DNA of 41,685 bases from an uncultured Pelagibacteraceae bacterium (GCA_902571235.1 CACGBI010000010.1:1-41685); one strand, 5' to 3'. Positions 17,417 through 26,894 are shown, counted from the stretch's first letter. Notes: a model not told the origin generated them from the letters alone. Program-made: numbers and translations.

Positions 17417-18184
17417 TTTAATTTCAATTGGAGTGTGATCAGAGGGTTTTTCTCTTCCTCTTGGATCTTTATTTATATTTATTGATTTAATTTGATCAAT
17501 TAAAGAATTCGATACTAAGAAATGGTCTATTCTCATACCATTATTCTTTTGCCAAGCTCCTCTCATATAATCCCAAAAAGTATAACCCTCTTTTGTTTCA
17601 TTAAAATGTCTGTAAACATCATTTAAACCTAAATTAAGCATTTCTCTAAATTTTTTTCTTATCTCTAATCTATATAAAGCGTCATCTTCAAAACTTTTTA
17701 CATTATAAACATCTTCTGCTGCTGGAATAACATTGAAATCACCTGCAAGAATTATATTAGAATTTTTTTTTGATAAAGTTTTTAGTTGTTTTATTAATTG
17801 ATCCATCCAATTTTTTTTATAATCATATTTTTCAGTATCGACTGGGTTTCCATTAGGTGTATAAATATTTATTAATTGAATTACTTTTTTTTTATACTCA
17901 ACTTCAGCAGAAATAATTCTTGATTGTTTTAATTTGTCCTTAATTAGATCTAACCTAATATTTTTTAATTTGCCTTTGGAAATTATCGCAACACCATTGT
18001 AACTTTTTTGACCAAAAACATGACTTTCATAATCCATTGAAGAAAAATCATCATAAGGAAAATTAATATCTTCAGTCTTAATTTCCTGCATCATTAATAT
18101 ATCGGGTTTATATTTAAGAAGATAACTTTTGATGTTTTCAATTCGTGCACGAACGGAATTTACATTCCAAGATGAAATTAACAT
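17408..18184 (-). CDS. xthA: Exodeoxyribonuclease III
   Basis: 258 aa AP-endonuclease/3'-5' exonuclease of base-excision repair. Motifs in order: MLISSWNVNSVRAR at the start, MQEIKTED (metal Glu), INIYTPNGNP, GDFNVIPAAEDV (catalytic Asp/Asn), DYMRGAWQKNNGMRIDHFLVS and a final SDHTPIEI (catalytic His). A longer open frame extends ten residues upstream, but those residues (hydrophobic, MWLWSFLLNL) are not family-like and overlap the upstream gene; the ATG at 18184 shares one base with that gene's TAA (TAATG), a junction typical here, so I take it as the start. Cotranscribed with the ErpA-like gene. Confidence 0.92.
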   Translation of the reverse strand: MLISSWNVNSVRARIENIKSYLLKYKPDILMMQEIKTEDINFPYDDFSSMDYESHVFGQKSYNGVAIISKGKLKNIRLDLIKDKLKQSRIISAEVEYKKKVIQLINIYTPNGNPVDTEKYDYKKNWMDQLIKQLKTLSKKNSNIILAGDFNVIPAAEDVYNVKSFEDDALYRLEIRKKFREMLNLGLNDVYRHFNETKEGYTFWDYMRGAWQKNNGMRIDHFLVSNSLIDQIKSININKDPRGREKPSDHTPIEIKLA

Positions 18185-18501
18185 TAAATTGAGAAGGAAA
18201 CTCCACAACCACATGAAGATTTGGTTTGTGGATTAGATATTTTAAATTGTTCACCAATCAATTCAGAAACATAATCAACTTCTGATCCTTTTAACAAATC
18301 TGCTGAAGTTTTATCTATTAAAATATTTTGATAATTTAAATCATCTTCCTGTTTTAGTTTGTCAAAAGTGAATTCATATTGAAAACCAGAACATCCACCA
18401 CCTTTGATAGCGATTCTAAAGAAAGAACCTTTGTCTTTTTTTGCTAACAAATTATCTATTTGTTTTAAAGCTTTATCTGTAAATTTAATTTCTTTAATCA
18501 T
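18184..18501 (-). CDS. erpA: Iron-sulfur cluster insertion protein (ErpA/IscA family)
   Basis: 105 aa A-type Fe-S carrier (HesB/IscA/ErpA family). The three conserved cysteines are visible: one in GGGCSGFQYEF (residues 31-41) and two in the C-terminal SSCGCGVSFSI. KEIKFTDKALKQI at the start is typical. It receives Fe-S clusters from the scaffold and passes them to apo-proteins such as IlvD. ErpA and IscA cannot be separated with confidence by eye; ErpA is favoured because no isc/suf genes are adjacent. It diverges from dgt over about 50 bases. Confidence 0.85.
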   Translation of the reverse strand: MIKEIKFTDKALKQIDNLLAKKDKGSFFRIAIKGGGCSGFQYEFTFDKLKQEDDLNYQNILIDKTSADLLKGSEVDYVSELIGEQFKISNPQTKSSCGCGVSFSI

Positions 18502-18551
18502 GTCTGAACACTGATATTACTAATATAATACTTAATTATTTAAATTAAAGG

Positions 18552-19670
18552 ATGAAAAAAGACACTTTGTTAGGCGTATTTAAAAGTAAAGGTAGACTTA
18601 ATAAAGAGGCTAATTCGAAATATCGATCTCCTTTTCAAAGAGATAGAGATCGAATAATACACAGCGCATCATTTAGAAGATTAAAGCATAAAACCCAAGT
18701 ATTCGTTAACACTGAAGGGGATCACTTTAGAACTAGAATAACCCATTCAATTGAAGTTGCTCAAATTGCAAGATCAATAACTAAATATTTAAATTTTAAT
18801 GAAGATTTAGCTGAAACTTTGAGTCTTGCTCATGATTTGGGACATACACCATTCGGTCACGCGGGAGAAGATGCTCTAGATGAATGTATGCTAAATTATG
18901 GTGGTTTTGACCACAATATTCAGACACTAAGAATTGTAATGTTTTTAGAAAATAAATATTTTAAGTTTGCTGGATTAAATTTAACTCTTGAAACTTTAGA
19001 GGGCCTTGTAAAACACAATGGACCAGTAAATGATCTAAGTATGATCAATAGTCTAATTGGTTTAAAATTTTTCAAGAAAAAAATTGATTTTAATACATAT
19101 CCTTCATTAGAAGCTCAAATTTCTGCTATATCGGATGATATTGCATATAATAATCATGACATTCAAGATGGAATTAAAGCAAACTTATTTAAACTTGAAG
19201 AATTAATTGAATTAGATTTTTTTAAAAAAATTCATAAAAAATATAAAAATAAAATTAATAAAAAAAATTATAAGATTGCAATTTACCAAATAATAAGGGA
19301 CTCAATAGATTCTATGATTAGAGATTTATTAACTAATACAAAAAAAAATATTAGAAAATTAAATATCAGGTCATTTAAGGATGTTTTAACATCAAATCAG
19401 CCAATAGTTGGTTTTTCAGATAAAATGAAAAAATCAGAAAAAGAAATCAGATTATTTTTAAGAAATAAAATGTATGATAATAAATTAGTGCTTCACAAGA
19501 ATCAAAGAGGTAAAATCATAATTAAGAGATTATTTAAAATAATTAAATCAAACCCTAGAAAATTTCTTACTAAAGATCAATTGACTAAAGATAAATATAG
19601 AGCTATTTCAGATTTTATATCAGGTATGACTGATAGATATGCAATTAACCTTTATAATGATAACAAATGA
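18552..19670 (+). CDS. dgt: dGTP triphosphohydrolase-like HD phosphohydrolase
   Basis: 372 aa HD-domain dNTPase. SPFQRDRDRIIHSASFRRL and KHKTQVF open the domain, then RITHSIEVAQIARSI and LAHDLGHTPFGHAGED supply the HD metal ligands (His/His-Asp), and ISDDIAYNNHDIQDG contains the last Asp. This is the type-2 dGTPase/deoxyguanosinetriphosphate triphosphohydrolase-like protein, which lowers dNTP pools by releasing tripolyphosphate. The TGA overlaps the argS ATG by four bases (ATGA). Gene pair dgt-argS is common in alphaproteobacteria. Confidence 0.93.
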   Translation: MKKDTLLGVFKSKGRLNKEANSKYRSPFQRDRDRIIHSASFRRLKHKTQVFVNTEGDHFRTRITHSIEVAQIARSITKYLNFNEDLAETLSLAHDLGHTPFGHAGEDALDECMLNYGGFDHNIQTLRIVMFLENKYFKFAGLNLTLETLEGLVKHNGPVNDLSMINSLIGLKFFKKKIDFNTYPSLEAQISAISDDIAYNNHDIQDGIKANLFKLEELIELDFFKKIHKKYKNKINKKNYKIAIYQIIRDSIDSMIRDLLTNTKKNIRKLNIRSFKDVLTSNQPIVGFSDKMKKSEKEIRLFLRNKMYDNKLVLHKNQRGKIIIKRLFKIIKSNPRKFLTKDQLTKDKYRAISDFISGMTDRYAINLYNDNK

Positions 19671-21400
19671 ATATTTTTGAATTATATTTAGATAAAGTTA
19701 AATCAATCATTGTTGATTTAAGTAAAAAAAATCAACTCAAAGTTCCAGAAACATTTAATGGTATTAATGCAGAAATACCCCCACCAAAATTTAATTGCGA
19801 TATTTCTACTAATGTAGCAATGGTTTTATCTAAACTTAATGAAACATCCCCAATAAAACTTGCAGAGAAACTTACACTTGAAATTAAAAATTGTGATGAC
19901 CAAATCGAAACTATATCTGTTGTAAAGCCTGGTTTTATAAACATTAAATTTAAAGCATCTTTTTGGTCAAATTTTATAAAAGAAATTATCGATAACGACA
20001 AAATATTTGGAATTAATAACAATGAAAAAAAAAATAATTATTTAGTTGAATTCGTGTCTGCAAATCCTACAGGCCCTTTACATGTTGGTCACAGTCGAGG
20101 AGCTATTCTAGGTGATGTAATATCTAATCTTTTAATTTTTAATAAACACAAGGTTACAAAAGAATATTATGTAAATGATTATGGTAATCAAATTATAAAT
20201 TTCACAAAATCTGTATACTTTAGAGGCAGAGAGATAAAATTTAATGAGACATTCCCAAATGATAATCCTGATTTATATCCAGGTGATTATATAATTGATT
20301 TTGCAAAAAATATAATTTCGGCAAAATCAGACCTAAATTTTAATAACTATGACAAAATAAATGATAAGTTAACAGTATTATCAATAGAACAAGCACTACT
20401 TTTAATTAAAAAAAACCTCAAAAGCCTAGGTATTAAACATGATAATTTTGTTAGTGAAAAAAATATTGTTTTAAAAAAAGAAGTAGAAAGCGTAGTAAAA
20501 ATTTTAGAAAAAAATAAATTTGTCTACAAAGGAAAAATTAAAGCTCCAGCTGGAGATGATGATAAAAACTGGGAGGAAAGAGAACAATTATTATTTAAAT
20601 CGACCGATTTTGGTGATGACAAAGATAGGGCATTACAGAAGTCGGATGGAACTTGGACTTATTTTGCTAGTGACGTTGCTTATCATAAAAACAAAGTTGA
20701 CCGTAAATTTGATTATTTAATCAATATCCTTGGTGCAGATCATGCTGGATATATTAAAAGGATTTCATCTTCAGTCGAAGCTCTATCAGGAAAAAAAGAT
20801 AAATTAATTTGTAAAATTAGCCAACTAGTAAAACTTATTAAAGATAAAAAACCATTTAAGATGTCTAAGAGAAAAGGTGACTATATTACAGTTGACGATT
20901 TAATTAAAGAAGTTGGAAAAGATGCAACCAGATTTATAATGCTCAATAGAAGTAGTGATGTAGAGTTAGATTTTGATTTTGATGCTGTAAAAGAAAAATC
21001 AAAAGATAATCCATTATATTATGTCCAATATTGTTATGCTAGAATTTCATCTGTTTTTAGACATATTGGCAAAGATCTAAATTCAAAGATTGAATTGAGT
21101 GATTTTAATTTTGAATACTCTAATGATGAGATTAAAATTTTAAAAAAAATTTCTGAATGGCCAAAATGTATTGATACAGCTTGCTCAAAACTTGAACCAC
21201 ACAGAATACCTGTCTATTTATATGAACTTTCATCTGAATTTCATTCTTACTGGAATCTCGGTAAACATAATTTAGAAAAAAGATTTATTAATAAAGATAA
21301 CAAAGTTTCCTCAGATAAATTGATACTTTTGAAAGCTATTTCAAATGTCATCAAATCTGGCATGGATATCGTTGGTGTTGATACACCAGATAAAATGTAA
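19667..21400 (+). CDS. argS: Arginine--tRNA ligase
   Basis: 577 aa class I synthetase. The N-terminal Add1 domain precedes VSANPTGPLHVGHSRGAILG, with HVGH as HIGH motif; the equivalent of KMSKS is KMSKRKGDYITVDDL, and the C-terminal DALR anticodon domain includes YVQYCYARISS and LYELSSEFHSYW. The gene starts inside the dgt stop and its TAA shares a base with the next ATG (TAATG), so dgt-argS-small membrane protein-nagZ-scpAB probably form one transcript. Confidence 0.96.
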   Translation: MNIFELYLDKVKSIIVDLSKKNQLKVPETFNGINAEIPPPKFNCDISTNVAMVLSKLNETSPIKLAEKLTLEIKNCDDQIETISVVKPGFINIKFKASFWSNFIKEIIDNDKIFGINNNEKKNNYLVEFVSANPTGPLHVGHSRGAILGDVISNLLIFNKHKVTKEYYVNDYGNQIINFTKSVYFRGREIKFNETFPNDNPDLYPGDYIIDFAKNIISAKSDLNFNNYDKINDKLTVLSIEQALLLIKKNLKSLGIKHDNFVSEKNIVLKKEVESVVKILEKNKFVYKGKIKAPAGDDDKNWEEREQLLFKSTDFGDDKDRALQKSDGTWTYFASDVAYHKNKVDRKFDYLINILGADHAGYIKRISSSVEALSGKKDKLICKISQLVKLIKDKKPFKMSKRKGDYITVDDLIKEVGKDATRFIMLNRSSDVELDFDFDAVKEKSKDNPLYYVQYCYARISSVFRHIGKDLNSKIELSDFNFEYSNDEIKILKKISEWPKCIDTACSKLEPHRIPVYLYELSSEFHSYWNLGKHNLEKRFINKDNKVSSDKLILLKAISNVIKSGMDIVGVDTPDKM

Positions 21401-21663
21401 TGATAAAAGAAATTAGATATTTGATTTTTTTATTAATTATTATGATTTTTATTTTTTTTACCTTAAATTATTATTTTTCGGACTCACACAAAAAAAAATC
21501 TTATAGATCACTTAGTAATTTGAATAAAAAAATTCAATCATATTCTCAAAAACTTCCAATTTTAGAAGATGATACTCAAAATATTATTGAATACGTTAAA
21601 AATACTAAAACAAAAAAAAAGAAAAAATATCTTTTTTGGGAATTACTCAATAAAAATGATTAA
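21400..21663 (+). CDS. Small single-pass membrane protein (unknown)
   Basis: 87 aa. One long hydrophobic segment (residues 7-26) near the N-terminus is followed by a short Lys/Ser/Asn-rich tail, giving a type II or signal-anchor layout with the tail outside. It starts in the argS stop (TAATG) and overlaps the nagZ start by eight bases, so the frame is bracketed by real genes. In related genomes this place between argS and nagZ is often held by a longer SPOR-domain cell-division protein; no SPOR repeat is visible here, so this may be a shrunken relic or an unrelated protein. Confidence 0.6.
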   Translation: MIKEIRYLIFLLIIMIFIFFTLNYYFSDSHKKKSYRSLSNLNKKIQSYSQKLPILEDDTQNIIEYVKNTKTKKKKKYLFWELLNKND

Positions 21664-22603
21664 TAAAAGGTGTTTTATTGTTGGAATTAAGGGAATAAAA
21701 TTAAATAAACAAGAAATTCTTTTTTTAAAAAAATATAAACCTTGGGGAATAATATTATTTTCTAGAAATTTAAAAAATATAAAACAAATTATCAAACTTA
21801 CTTCACATATAAAAGAAATATTTAAAGACAAAAATTATCCCATTATGATTGATCAAGAGGGTGGCCGAGTAAATAGATTGAATAAAATTATATCACTAGA
21901 TCATTTTACCTCTGAATATTTTGGGAACATTTTCGTTAATAATAAAAAAGAATTTAATCTCATTTATAAATTATTTATAGATAAAATTAGTCATCTTCTA
22001 AAATTTTTAGGTATAAATATTAATACTGTTCCGGTATTAGATCTCAGGTATAAAAACAGTTCTAATATAATTGGAGATCGATCTTTTTCAAAAAATACTC
22101 AGATTGTCTCTGAAATTGGTGATTTATGTATTAAATATTTTAACGCTAATTCAATTGGAACTGTTATAAAACATATACCAGGTCATGGTTTGGCAAAAGT
22201 CGACAGTCATAATTTTACTCCAATTATAAGTAAGAATTTTAATTTTCTAAAAATGAATGACTTTAAAGCTTTTAAATCAAAAAAATCTTTTTTTGCTATG
22301 ACTGCGCATATTGTTTTTAAAAAAATTGACCCAATTAATACGGTTACACATTCAAAGAAAATGATAAATGTTATTAGAAATCATATTAGATTTAAAAATT
22401 TGATAATTTCAGATGATCTATCAATGAAAAGTTTAAAGGGTTCTATGGTTGAAAATACCAGAAAAGCATTTGACGCTGGTTGTAATCTTGCCCTCCATTG
22501 CAATGCAAATCTAAAAGAAATGACAATAGTTGCCAAGAATTCACCTAAAGTTAATTCTTTTGTTTTAAAAAAAACATCAGAATTTTATAAGATTTTAAGT
22601 TAG
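21656..22603 (+). CDS. nagZ: Beta-N-acetylhexosaminidase
   Basis: 315 aa glycoside hydrolase family 3 enzyme that removes GlcNAc from anhydro-muropeptides in peptidoglycan recycling. PWGIILFSRNL, IMIDQEGGRVNRL and KHIPGHGLAKVDSH (the His/Asp loop that acts as general acid/base in NagZ) are all clear; SDDLSMKSL carries the nucleophile Asp. An open frame runs 29 residues further upstream, but that part lies inside the preceding gene and is Lys-rich and not conserved in type; the ATG at 21656 leads directly into the family start INKRCFIVGIKG. Nine bases separate its stop from scpA. Confidence 0.92.
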   Translation: MINKRCFIVGIKGIKLNKQEILFLKKYKPWGIILFSRNLKNIKQIIKLTSHIKEIFKDKNYPIMIDQEGGRVNRLNKIISLDHFTSEYFGNIFVNNKKEFNLIYKLFIDKISHLLKFLGININTVPVLDLRYKNSSNIIGDRSFSKNTQIVSEIGDLCIKYFNANSIGTVIKHIPGHGLAKVDSHNFTPIISKNFNFLKMNDFKAFKSKKSFFAMTAHIVFKKIDPINTVTHSKKMINVIRNHIRFKNLIISDDLSMKSLKGSMVENTRKAFDAGCNLALHCNANLKEMTIVAKNSPKVNSFVLKKTSEFYKILS

Positions 22604-22612
22604 TATTACAGA

Positions 22613-23353
22613 ATGATCGAATCTGATAATTCTTTATTTAAAGTTGATATTGAGAATTATAATGGACCTCTTGATGTTCTCTTAGATTTGGCAAAAGCAC
22701 AAAAAGTTGATCTTGAAGAAATTTCAATAACTAAATTAGCAGACCAATTTCACAATTACATATCAAATAAAAAAAATTTAAATTTAGAAATTGCATCGGA
22801 ATATCTTTTAATGGCAACTTGGTTAGCATATCTTAAATCTAAATTATTATTACCTGGTACTCCTGAAGAAGAATTTAAGATACAGGAGGTTGCAGACAAA
22901 TTGAAACTTCAACTTAAGAAATTAGAGCTTATTCGTTTATTATCAGATCAAATGTTAAAAAGAAAAAGATTAGGTCGAGAAATAAGGACTAGAGGCATGA
23001 AAGGAAATATAAGATCTATATATAGTTCAGAATATAAATTAGATTTATTTGAACTTTTAAAAACATATTCTTATATATTATCAACTAAGGATTTTCAAAG
23101 AATGAATATTCCTAAATTGCCGGTGTTCAGCACAGAAGAAGGAATTAAAACCATAAAAGATTTTTTTGGTAAATTAGTTGATTGGAAAAACTTAGATGAT
23201 TTAATACCTAATAATTTTAAATTAGGAAAAAAATTTAAGAAAACTGGTAAAGCAGGAATATTTGCTGGATCTTTAGAACTTGTTAAAGAGGGAAATTTAA
23301 AAATAAAACAGGATAAATTATTTGATGATATTTATATTAAGGAAAATACATGA
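22613..23353 (+). CDS. scpA: Segregation and condensation protein A
   Basis: 246 aa kleisin of the Smc-ScpAB condensin that organises the chromosome. The typical start is FKVDIENYNGPLDVLLDLAKAQKVDLEEISI, a stretch of the kleisin N-terminal helix domain (residues 9-39), followed by YLLMATWLAYLKSKLLLP. The C-terminal winged helix is in the last 80 residues. The TGA overlaps the scpB ATG (ATGA). Order nagZ-scpA-scpB-tatA is usual in alphaproteobacteria. Confidence 0.93.
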   Translation: MIESDNSLFKVDIENYNGPLDVLLDLAKAQKVDLEEISITKLADQFHNYISNKKNLNLEIASEYLLMATWLAYLKSKLLLPGTPEEEFKIQEVADKLKLQLKKLELIRLLSDQMLKRKRLGREIRTRGMKGNIRSIYSSEYKLDLFELLKTYSYILSTKDFQRMNIPKLPVFSTEEGIKTIKDFFGKLVDWKNLDDLIPNNFKLGKKFKKTGKAGIFAGSLELVKEGNLKIKQDKLFDDIYIKENT

Positions 23354-24051
23354 ATAAAAAAAAAATAGAAAAAAAAAATAATATTGTAAATTTTCCTTCT
23401 AAACTTTCCCCTATTGAAAAAGAAATTGAGGCAATAATATTTGCTGCTGCAGAACCTTTGGAGATAGAAACTATTGAAAGTAAACTTTCTAAAAAAACAA
23501 ATATAGAAAAGTTATTAAATAAACTTCAATTAGAATATTCTAATCGAGGAATTAATTTGGTTTGTATATCAAAAAAATGGTCATTTAGAACATCTCCAAA
23601 TTTATCTAATTTAATGAGACAAGAAAAAACTGTTGAAAAAAAATTATCTAAAGCAGCAGTAGAAACACTTGCAATTATAGTTTACCATCAGCCAGTCACA
23701 AGAGCTGAAATTGAAGAAATTCGAGGTGTAGCATTTGGAACTAACACACTTGAAATTTTAATGGAATTAAATTGGGTTAAGCCTGGTGGACGTAAAGATA
23801 TTCCAGGTAAACCCATAGTTTATGTGACTACAGAAAATTTTCTAAGTCATTTTAACTTACAAAAACTCTCCGATTTACCAACTATAGACGAATTAGGTGC
23901 TGCCGGGCTGATTGATACATCTAATGTAGATAATGCGATATTTGGTACAGGAAAATTCTACAAAGAAAAACAAAATGAAAAAAAAGAGGATATTTATTCA
24001 AATATTGATGAAATGTTAAATAGTACTTTGAATGAGGGTGATAATAAATAA
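23350..24051 (+). CDS. scpB: Segregation and condensation protein B
   Basis: 233 aa with two winged-helix domains; partner of ScpA in the condensin complex. LSPIEKEIEAIIFAAAEPL, KLSKAAVETLAIIVYHQPVTRAEIEEIRG and GRKDIPGKPIVYVTTENFLSHF are family landmarks at about residues 19-37, 96-124 and 154-175. The N-terminal 16 residues are a Lys/Asn tail, and the C-terminus after about 200 is acidic and probably disordered. Four-base overlap with scpA. Confidence 0.93.
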   Translation: MNKKKIEKKNNIVNFPSKLSPIEKEIEAIIFAAAEPLEIETIESKLSKKTNIEKLLNKLQLEYSNRGINLVCISKKWSFRTSPNLSNLMRQEKTVEKKLSKAAVETLAIIVYHQPVTRAEIEEIRGVAFGTNTLEILMELNWVKPGGRKDIPGKPIVYVTTENFLSHFNLQKLSDLPTIDELGAAGLIDTSNVDNAIFGTGKFYKEKQNEKKEDIYSNIDEMLNSTLNEGDNK

Positions 24052-24093
24052 AAAGCTACTTTTAAAATTTTATAAACAGGCTATAATTAATTT

Positions 24094-24294
24094 ATGAGTA
24101 TAGGTATTTGGCAAATAGCGATTGTTGTTATCTTAGTTGTTTTGCTTTTTGGAAGAGGTAAAATATCAAGTTTGATGGGTGATGTTGCTAAAGGAATTAA
24201 AAGTTTCAAAAAAGGGATGGCTTCTGATGTGACAGAAGATTCAGAGCCTAAAAATATTTCCGAAGACAATCAAGATAGTAAAAATAAAGATTAA
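24094..24294 (+). CDS. tatA: Sec-independent translocase TatA
   Basis: 66 aa. One N-terminal membrane helix ([17 protein letters not shown]) then the FGRGKIS hinge and an amphipathic helix ([17 protein letters not shown]), ending in an acidic tail: the plain TatA layout. TatA oligomers form the pore for folded proteins with twin-arginine signals. First of tatA-tatB-tatC, five bases before tatB. Confidence 0.94.
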   Translation: MSIGIWQIAIVVILVVLLFGRGKISSLMGDVAKGIKSFKKGMASDVTEDSEPKNISEDNQDSKNKD

Positions 24295-24299
24295 ATCAC

Positions 24300-24521
24300 A
24301 TGCCTACTATTGGTTGGTTTGAGATTTTAATAGTTGTTGCATTAGCTATAGTTATACTAGGTCCAAAAGATTTCCCTATTATGTTAAAAAAAGTTGGTTC
24401 ATGGATCGGCTCTGCAAAAAAATACGTAAATAATATTCAAAATGAAATTTCAAATATTGATTTGGAAGATAATAACATTCAAAAAAAAAAAGATAAGAAA
24501 GATAAAAAAAATGATGCATAA
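24300..24521 (+). CDS. tatB: Sec-independent translocase TatB
   Basis: 73 aa, short for TatB. One membrane helix (WFEILIVVALAIVILG) then GPKDFPIMLKKVGSWIG, where the Pro and the ILGPKDFP sequence separate TatB from TatA, and a Lys/Asp tail. With TatC it forms the receptor for twin-arginine signals. Its 3' end overlaps the tatC start. Confidence 0.92.
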   Translation: MPTIGWFEILIVVALAIVILGPKDFPIMLKKVGSWIGSAKKYVNNIQNEISNIDLEDNNIQKKKDKKDKKNDA

Positions 24522-25284
24522 TGAAGATCAAGAAGTTGGTTTTGTTAGTCATTTAGCTGAACTAAGAAAAAGATTAATTCATAGTTTCATTTTTCTAATT
24601 ATTTTTTTTATTGGCTGCTACGTTTTTGCAGAACACCTTTATGGTTTTTTGGTTGAACCTTATGCACAAGCTGTAAAAAATGATGGTTCTGACAGAAGAC
24701 TTATTTTTACAGCATTACAAGAAACTTTTCTGACATATTTAAAAGTATCATTTTTTACAGCTTTTTTTGTAACTTGTCCTTTTATATTGATGCAAATTTG
24801 GAAGTTTATAGCACCTGGTCTTTATAAACATGAAAAATTAGCTATCCTTCCATATTTGATTTTAACTCCAATATTATTTTTTTTAGGAGGTATGTTAGTC
24901 TATTATTTGATAATGCCACTTGCGATAAAATTTTTTTTATCATTCGAAAGTTCTGGTTTATCTACTAATTTACCTATTCAATTAGAAGCAAAAGTTAATG
25001 AGTATTTATCCTTAGTGATGAAATTGATATTTGCTTTTGGTATAAGCTTTCAATTACCGGTAGTTTTAAGCTTATTAGCAAGAGTTGGCATAGTTGACTC
25101 TAACTTTTTAAAAAAAAGAAGAAAATATGTAGTGATAATTATTTTTGCTGCTGCTGCTTTATTAACACCTCCAGATCCAATTACTCAAATAGGTTTAGCT
25201 ATACCGCTATTAATTCTATATGAATTGTCTATTTTTTCTGTAAAATTTATTGAAAAAAAAGAATTAGAAAAAGAAGATGCATAA
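24511..25284 (+). CDS. tatC: Sec-independent translocase TatC
   Basis: 257 aa with six membrane helices. The canonical start VSHLAELRKRLIHS, the FTALQETFLTYLKVSFF stretch with the conserved Glu, and the AALLTPPDPITQ loop are present. An open frame extends 23 residues upstream into tatB but is only Lys-rich; the adjacent ATGs at 24511 and 24514 are the natural starts. Ends eight bases inside serS. Confidence 0.94.
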   Translation: MMHNEDQEVGFVSHLAELRKRLIHSFIFLIIFFIGCYVFAEHLYGFLVEPYAQAVKNDGSDRRLIFTALQETFLTYLKVSFFTAFFVTCPFILMQIWKFIAPGLYKHEKLAILPYLILTPILFFLGGMLVYYLIMPLAIKFFLSFESSGLSTNLPIQLEAKVNEYLSLVMKLIFAFGISFQLPVVLSLLARVGIVDSNFLKKRRKYVVIIIFAAAALLTPPDPITQIGLAIPLLILYELSIFSVKFIEKKELEKEDA

Positions 25285-26536
25285 TATTAAAGAAATTCGT
25301 AATGACTTTGGCCATTTTAAAGATCAATTAAAGAGTCGAAATATTGAATTTGATATTGATAATTTAAAAGATTTAGATGAAAAAAATAGAAATCTTATTC
25401 AAAAAAAAGAAATTCTAGAAAGTGAAAAAAAAAGTATTTCAAAATCAAAAGACGAAAAATTGTTTAAAAGATCTAAAGAAATTTCAATAGAGTTAGAAAA
25501 TGTTTTAAATGCACAAAAAAAAATGAAAATTGATCTAGATAAAATTTTATCTAACATTCCTAATATACCTCATAAAGATGTTCCAAGTGGGGTAAATGAA
25601 AATGATAACGTTGAAATTTCTAAATCAGGCAAGATTCCTAATTTTGATTTTAAACCTAGAACTCATTATGAAATAGGTGAAAAACTACAAATGCTCGATT
25701 TTGATCTTGCAACAAAAACTACTGGATCACGATTTGTTTTTGTAAAAGATAAATTGGCATTATTGGAACGAGCTTTATCAAATTACATGTTAGATAAACA
25801 TATAGTTCAAAATGGTTATAGTGAAATTTCACCACCATTAATAGCATCAGAAAATACTATGTACGGTACAGGCCAATTACCAAAATTTGAAAATGATCAG
25901 TTTGAAATAAAATTTGATGAGGCATCAGAAAGAAAATTTTTGATACCTACAGCTGAAGTTATTTTGACAAATATGGTAAAAGATAAAATTGTTGATTTAA
26001 AAGAATTACCAATGAGATTTGTTGCTTCCACTCCTTGTTTTAGAAAAGAAGCAGGTAGTTATGGAAAAGATACAAAAGGTATGATCCGACAACATCAATT
26101 TTATAAAGTTGAAATGGTAAGTGTTGTTGAAAAAGATAAGTGTTTAGAGGAACTTGAAAGAATGACTAAATGTGCAACGGGAATTTTAGATGATTTAAAT
26201 TTACCTTATAGAAAAATGATTTTGTGTAGTGGTGACATGGGCTTTAGTGCTGAAAAAACTTATGATATTGAAGTTTGGCTACCTTCTGAAAATAAATACA
26301 GAGAAATTTCTTCATGTTCATCATGTTCTACATTTCAGGCTGTAAGGATGAAAACTAGATATAAAAATCAAAATAGAGAGATACATCATGTTGGAACTTT
26401 AAATGGTAGTGGATTAGCTGTAGGTAGAACTTTAATTGCTGTAATGGAAAATTATCAACAAAATGATGGATCAATACTTATTCCAGAAAAATTAAGACCA
26501 TACATGAATAATTTAGAAAAGATTTCTTTGAAATAA
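25277..26536 (+). CDS. serS: Serine--tRNA ligase
   Basis: 419 aa class II synthetase. Residues 1-100 make the long helical arm that grips tRNA-Ser; the catalytic domain has TAEVILTNMV, motif 2 FRKEAGSYGKDTKGMIRQHQF (residues about 255-275) and motif 3 LNGSGLAVGRTLIAVMEN. The ATG lies within the tatC stop region (eight-base overlap), as in many alphaproteobacteria where serS follows tatC. Confidence 0.96.
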   Translation: MHNIKEIRNDFGHFKDQLKSRNIEFDIDNLKDLDEKNRNLIQKKEILESEKKSISKSKDEKLFKRSKEISIELENVLNAQKKMKIDLDKILSNIPNIPHKDVPSGVNENDNVEISKSGKIPNFDFKPRTHYEIGEKLQMLDFDLATKTTGSRFVFVKDKLALLERALSNYMLDKHIVQNGYSEISPPLIASENTMYGTGQLPKFENDQFEIKFDEASERKFLIPTAEVILTNMVKDKIVDLKELPMRFVASTPCFRKEAGSYGKDTKGMIRQHQFYKVEMVSVVEKDKCLEELERMTKCATGILDDLNLPYRKMILCSGDMGFSAEKTYDIEVWLPSENKYREISSCSSCSTFQAVRMKTRYKNQNREIHHVGTLNGSGLAVGRTLIAVMENYQQNDGSILIPEKLRPYMNNLEKISLK

Positions 26537-26589
26537 AGTTGTTTTAATTTCTCAAGTAGTATAAATAATCAGCTATATAAAGGAGTTTT

Positions 26590-26877
26590 ATGGAAGGTTC
26601 AGGAATAGGTCAGTTTATCCCACTAATTTTAATATTTGTAATTTTTTATTTTTTTCTAATTAGACCTCAGCAAAAAAAAGTTAAAGAACACAAAGCTATG
26701 GTTGAGAGTTTAAAAAGAGGAGATAAAGTAATTACCTCTGGTGGTATTACGGGTACAGTTGAAAGAATAATTGACAACGATAAAGTTGAAGTAGAAATAG
26801 CTGAAAATGTTAAAGTTGAAATTGTTAAAGCGACTGGAATTCAAGGTTTATTAAATTCTACAGAAATAAAAAAATAG
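26590..26877 (+). CDS. yajC: Preprotein translocase subunit YajC
   Basis: 95 aa with one membrane helix (FIPLILIFVIFYFFLIRPQQKK) and the family sequence GDKVITSGGITGTVERI. It joins SecDF at the Sec translocon. A strong ribosome site AAAGGAG lies four bases before the ATG. Seventeen bases separate it from secD. Confidence 0.94.
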   Translation: MEGSGIGQFIPLILIFVIFYFFLIRPQQKKVKEHKAMVESLKRGDKVITSGGITGTVERIIDNDKVEVEIAENVKVEIVKATGIQGLLNSTEIKK

Positions 26878-26894
26878 TCTGAAAAATTGAAGGA

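Noticed and set aside
18185-18214. Ten-residue N-terminal extension of XthA
   Set aside because: It overlaps the end of the ErpA-like gene, is not family-like, and the TAATG junction at 18184 gives the exact family start.
21569-21655. 29-residue N-terminal extension of NagZ
   Set aside because: It lies wholly inside the preceding small gene; the ATG at 21656 starts directly with the family sequence.
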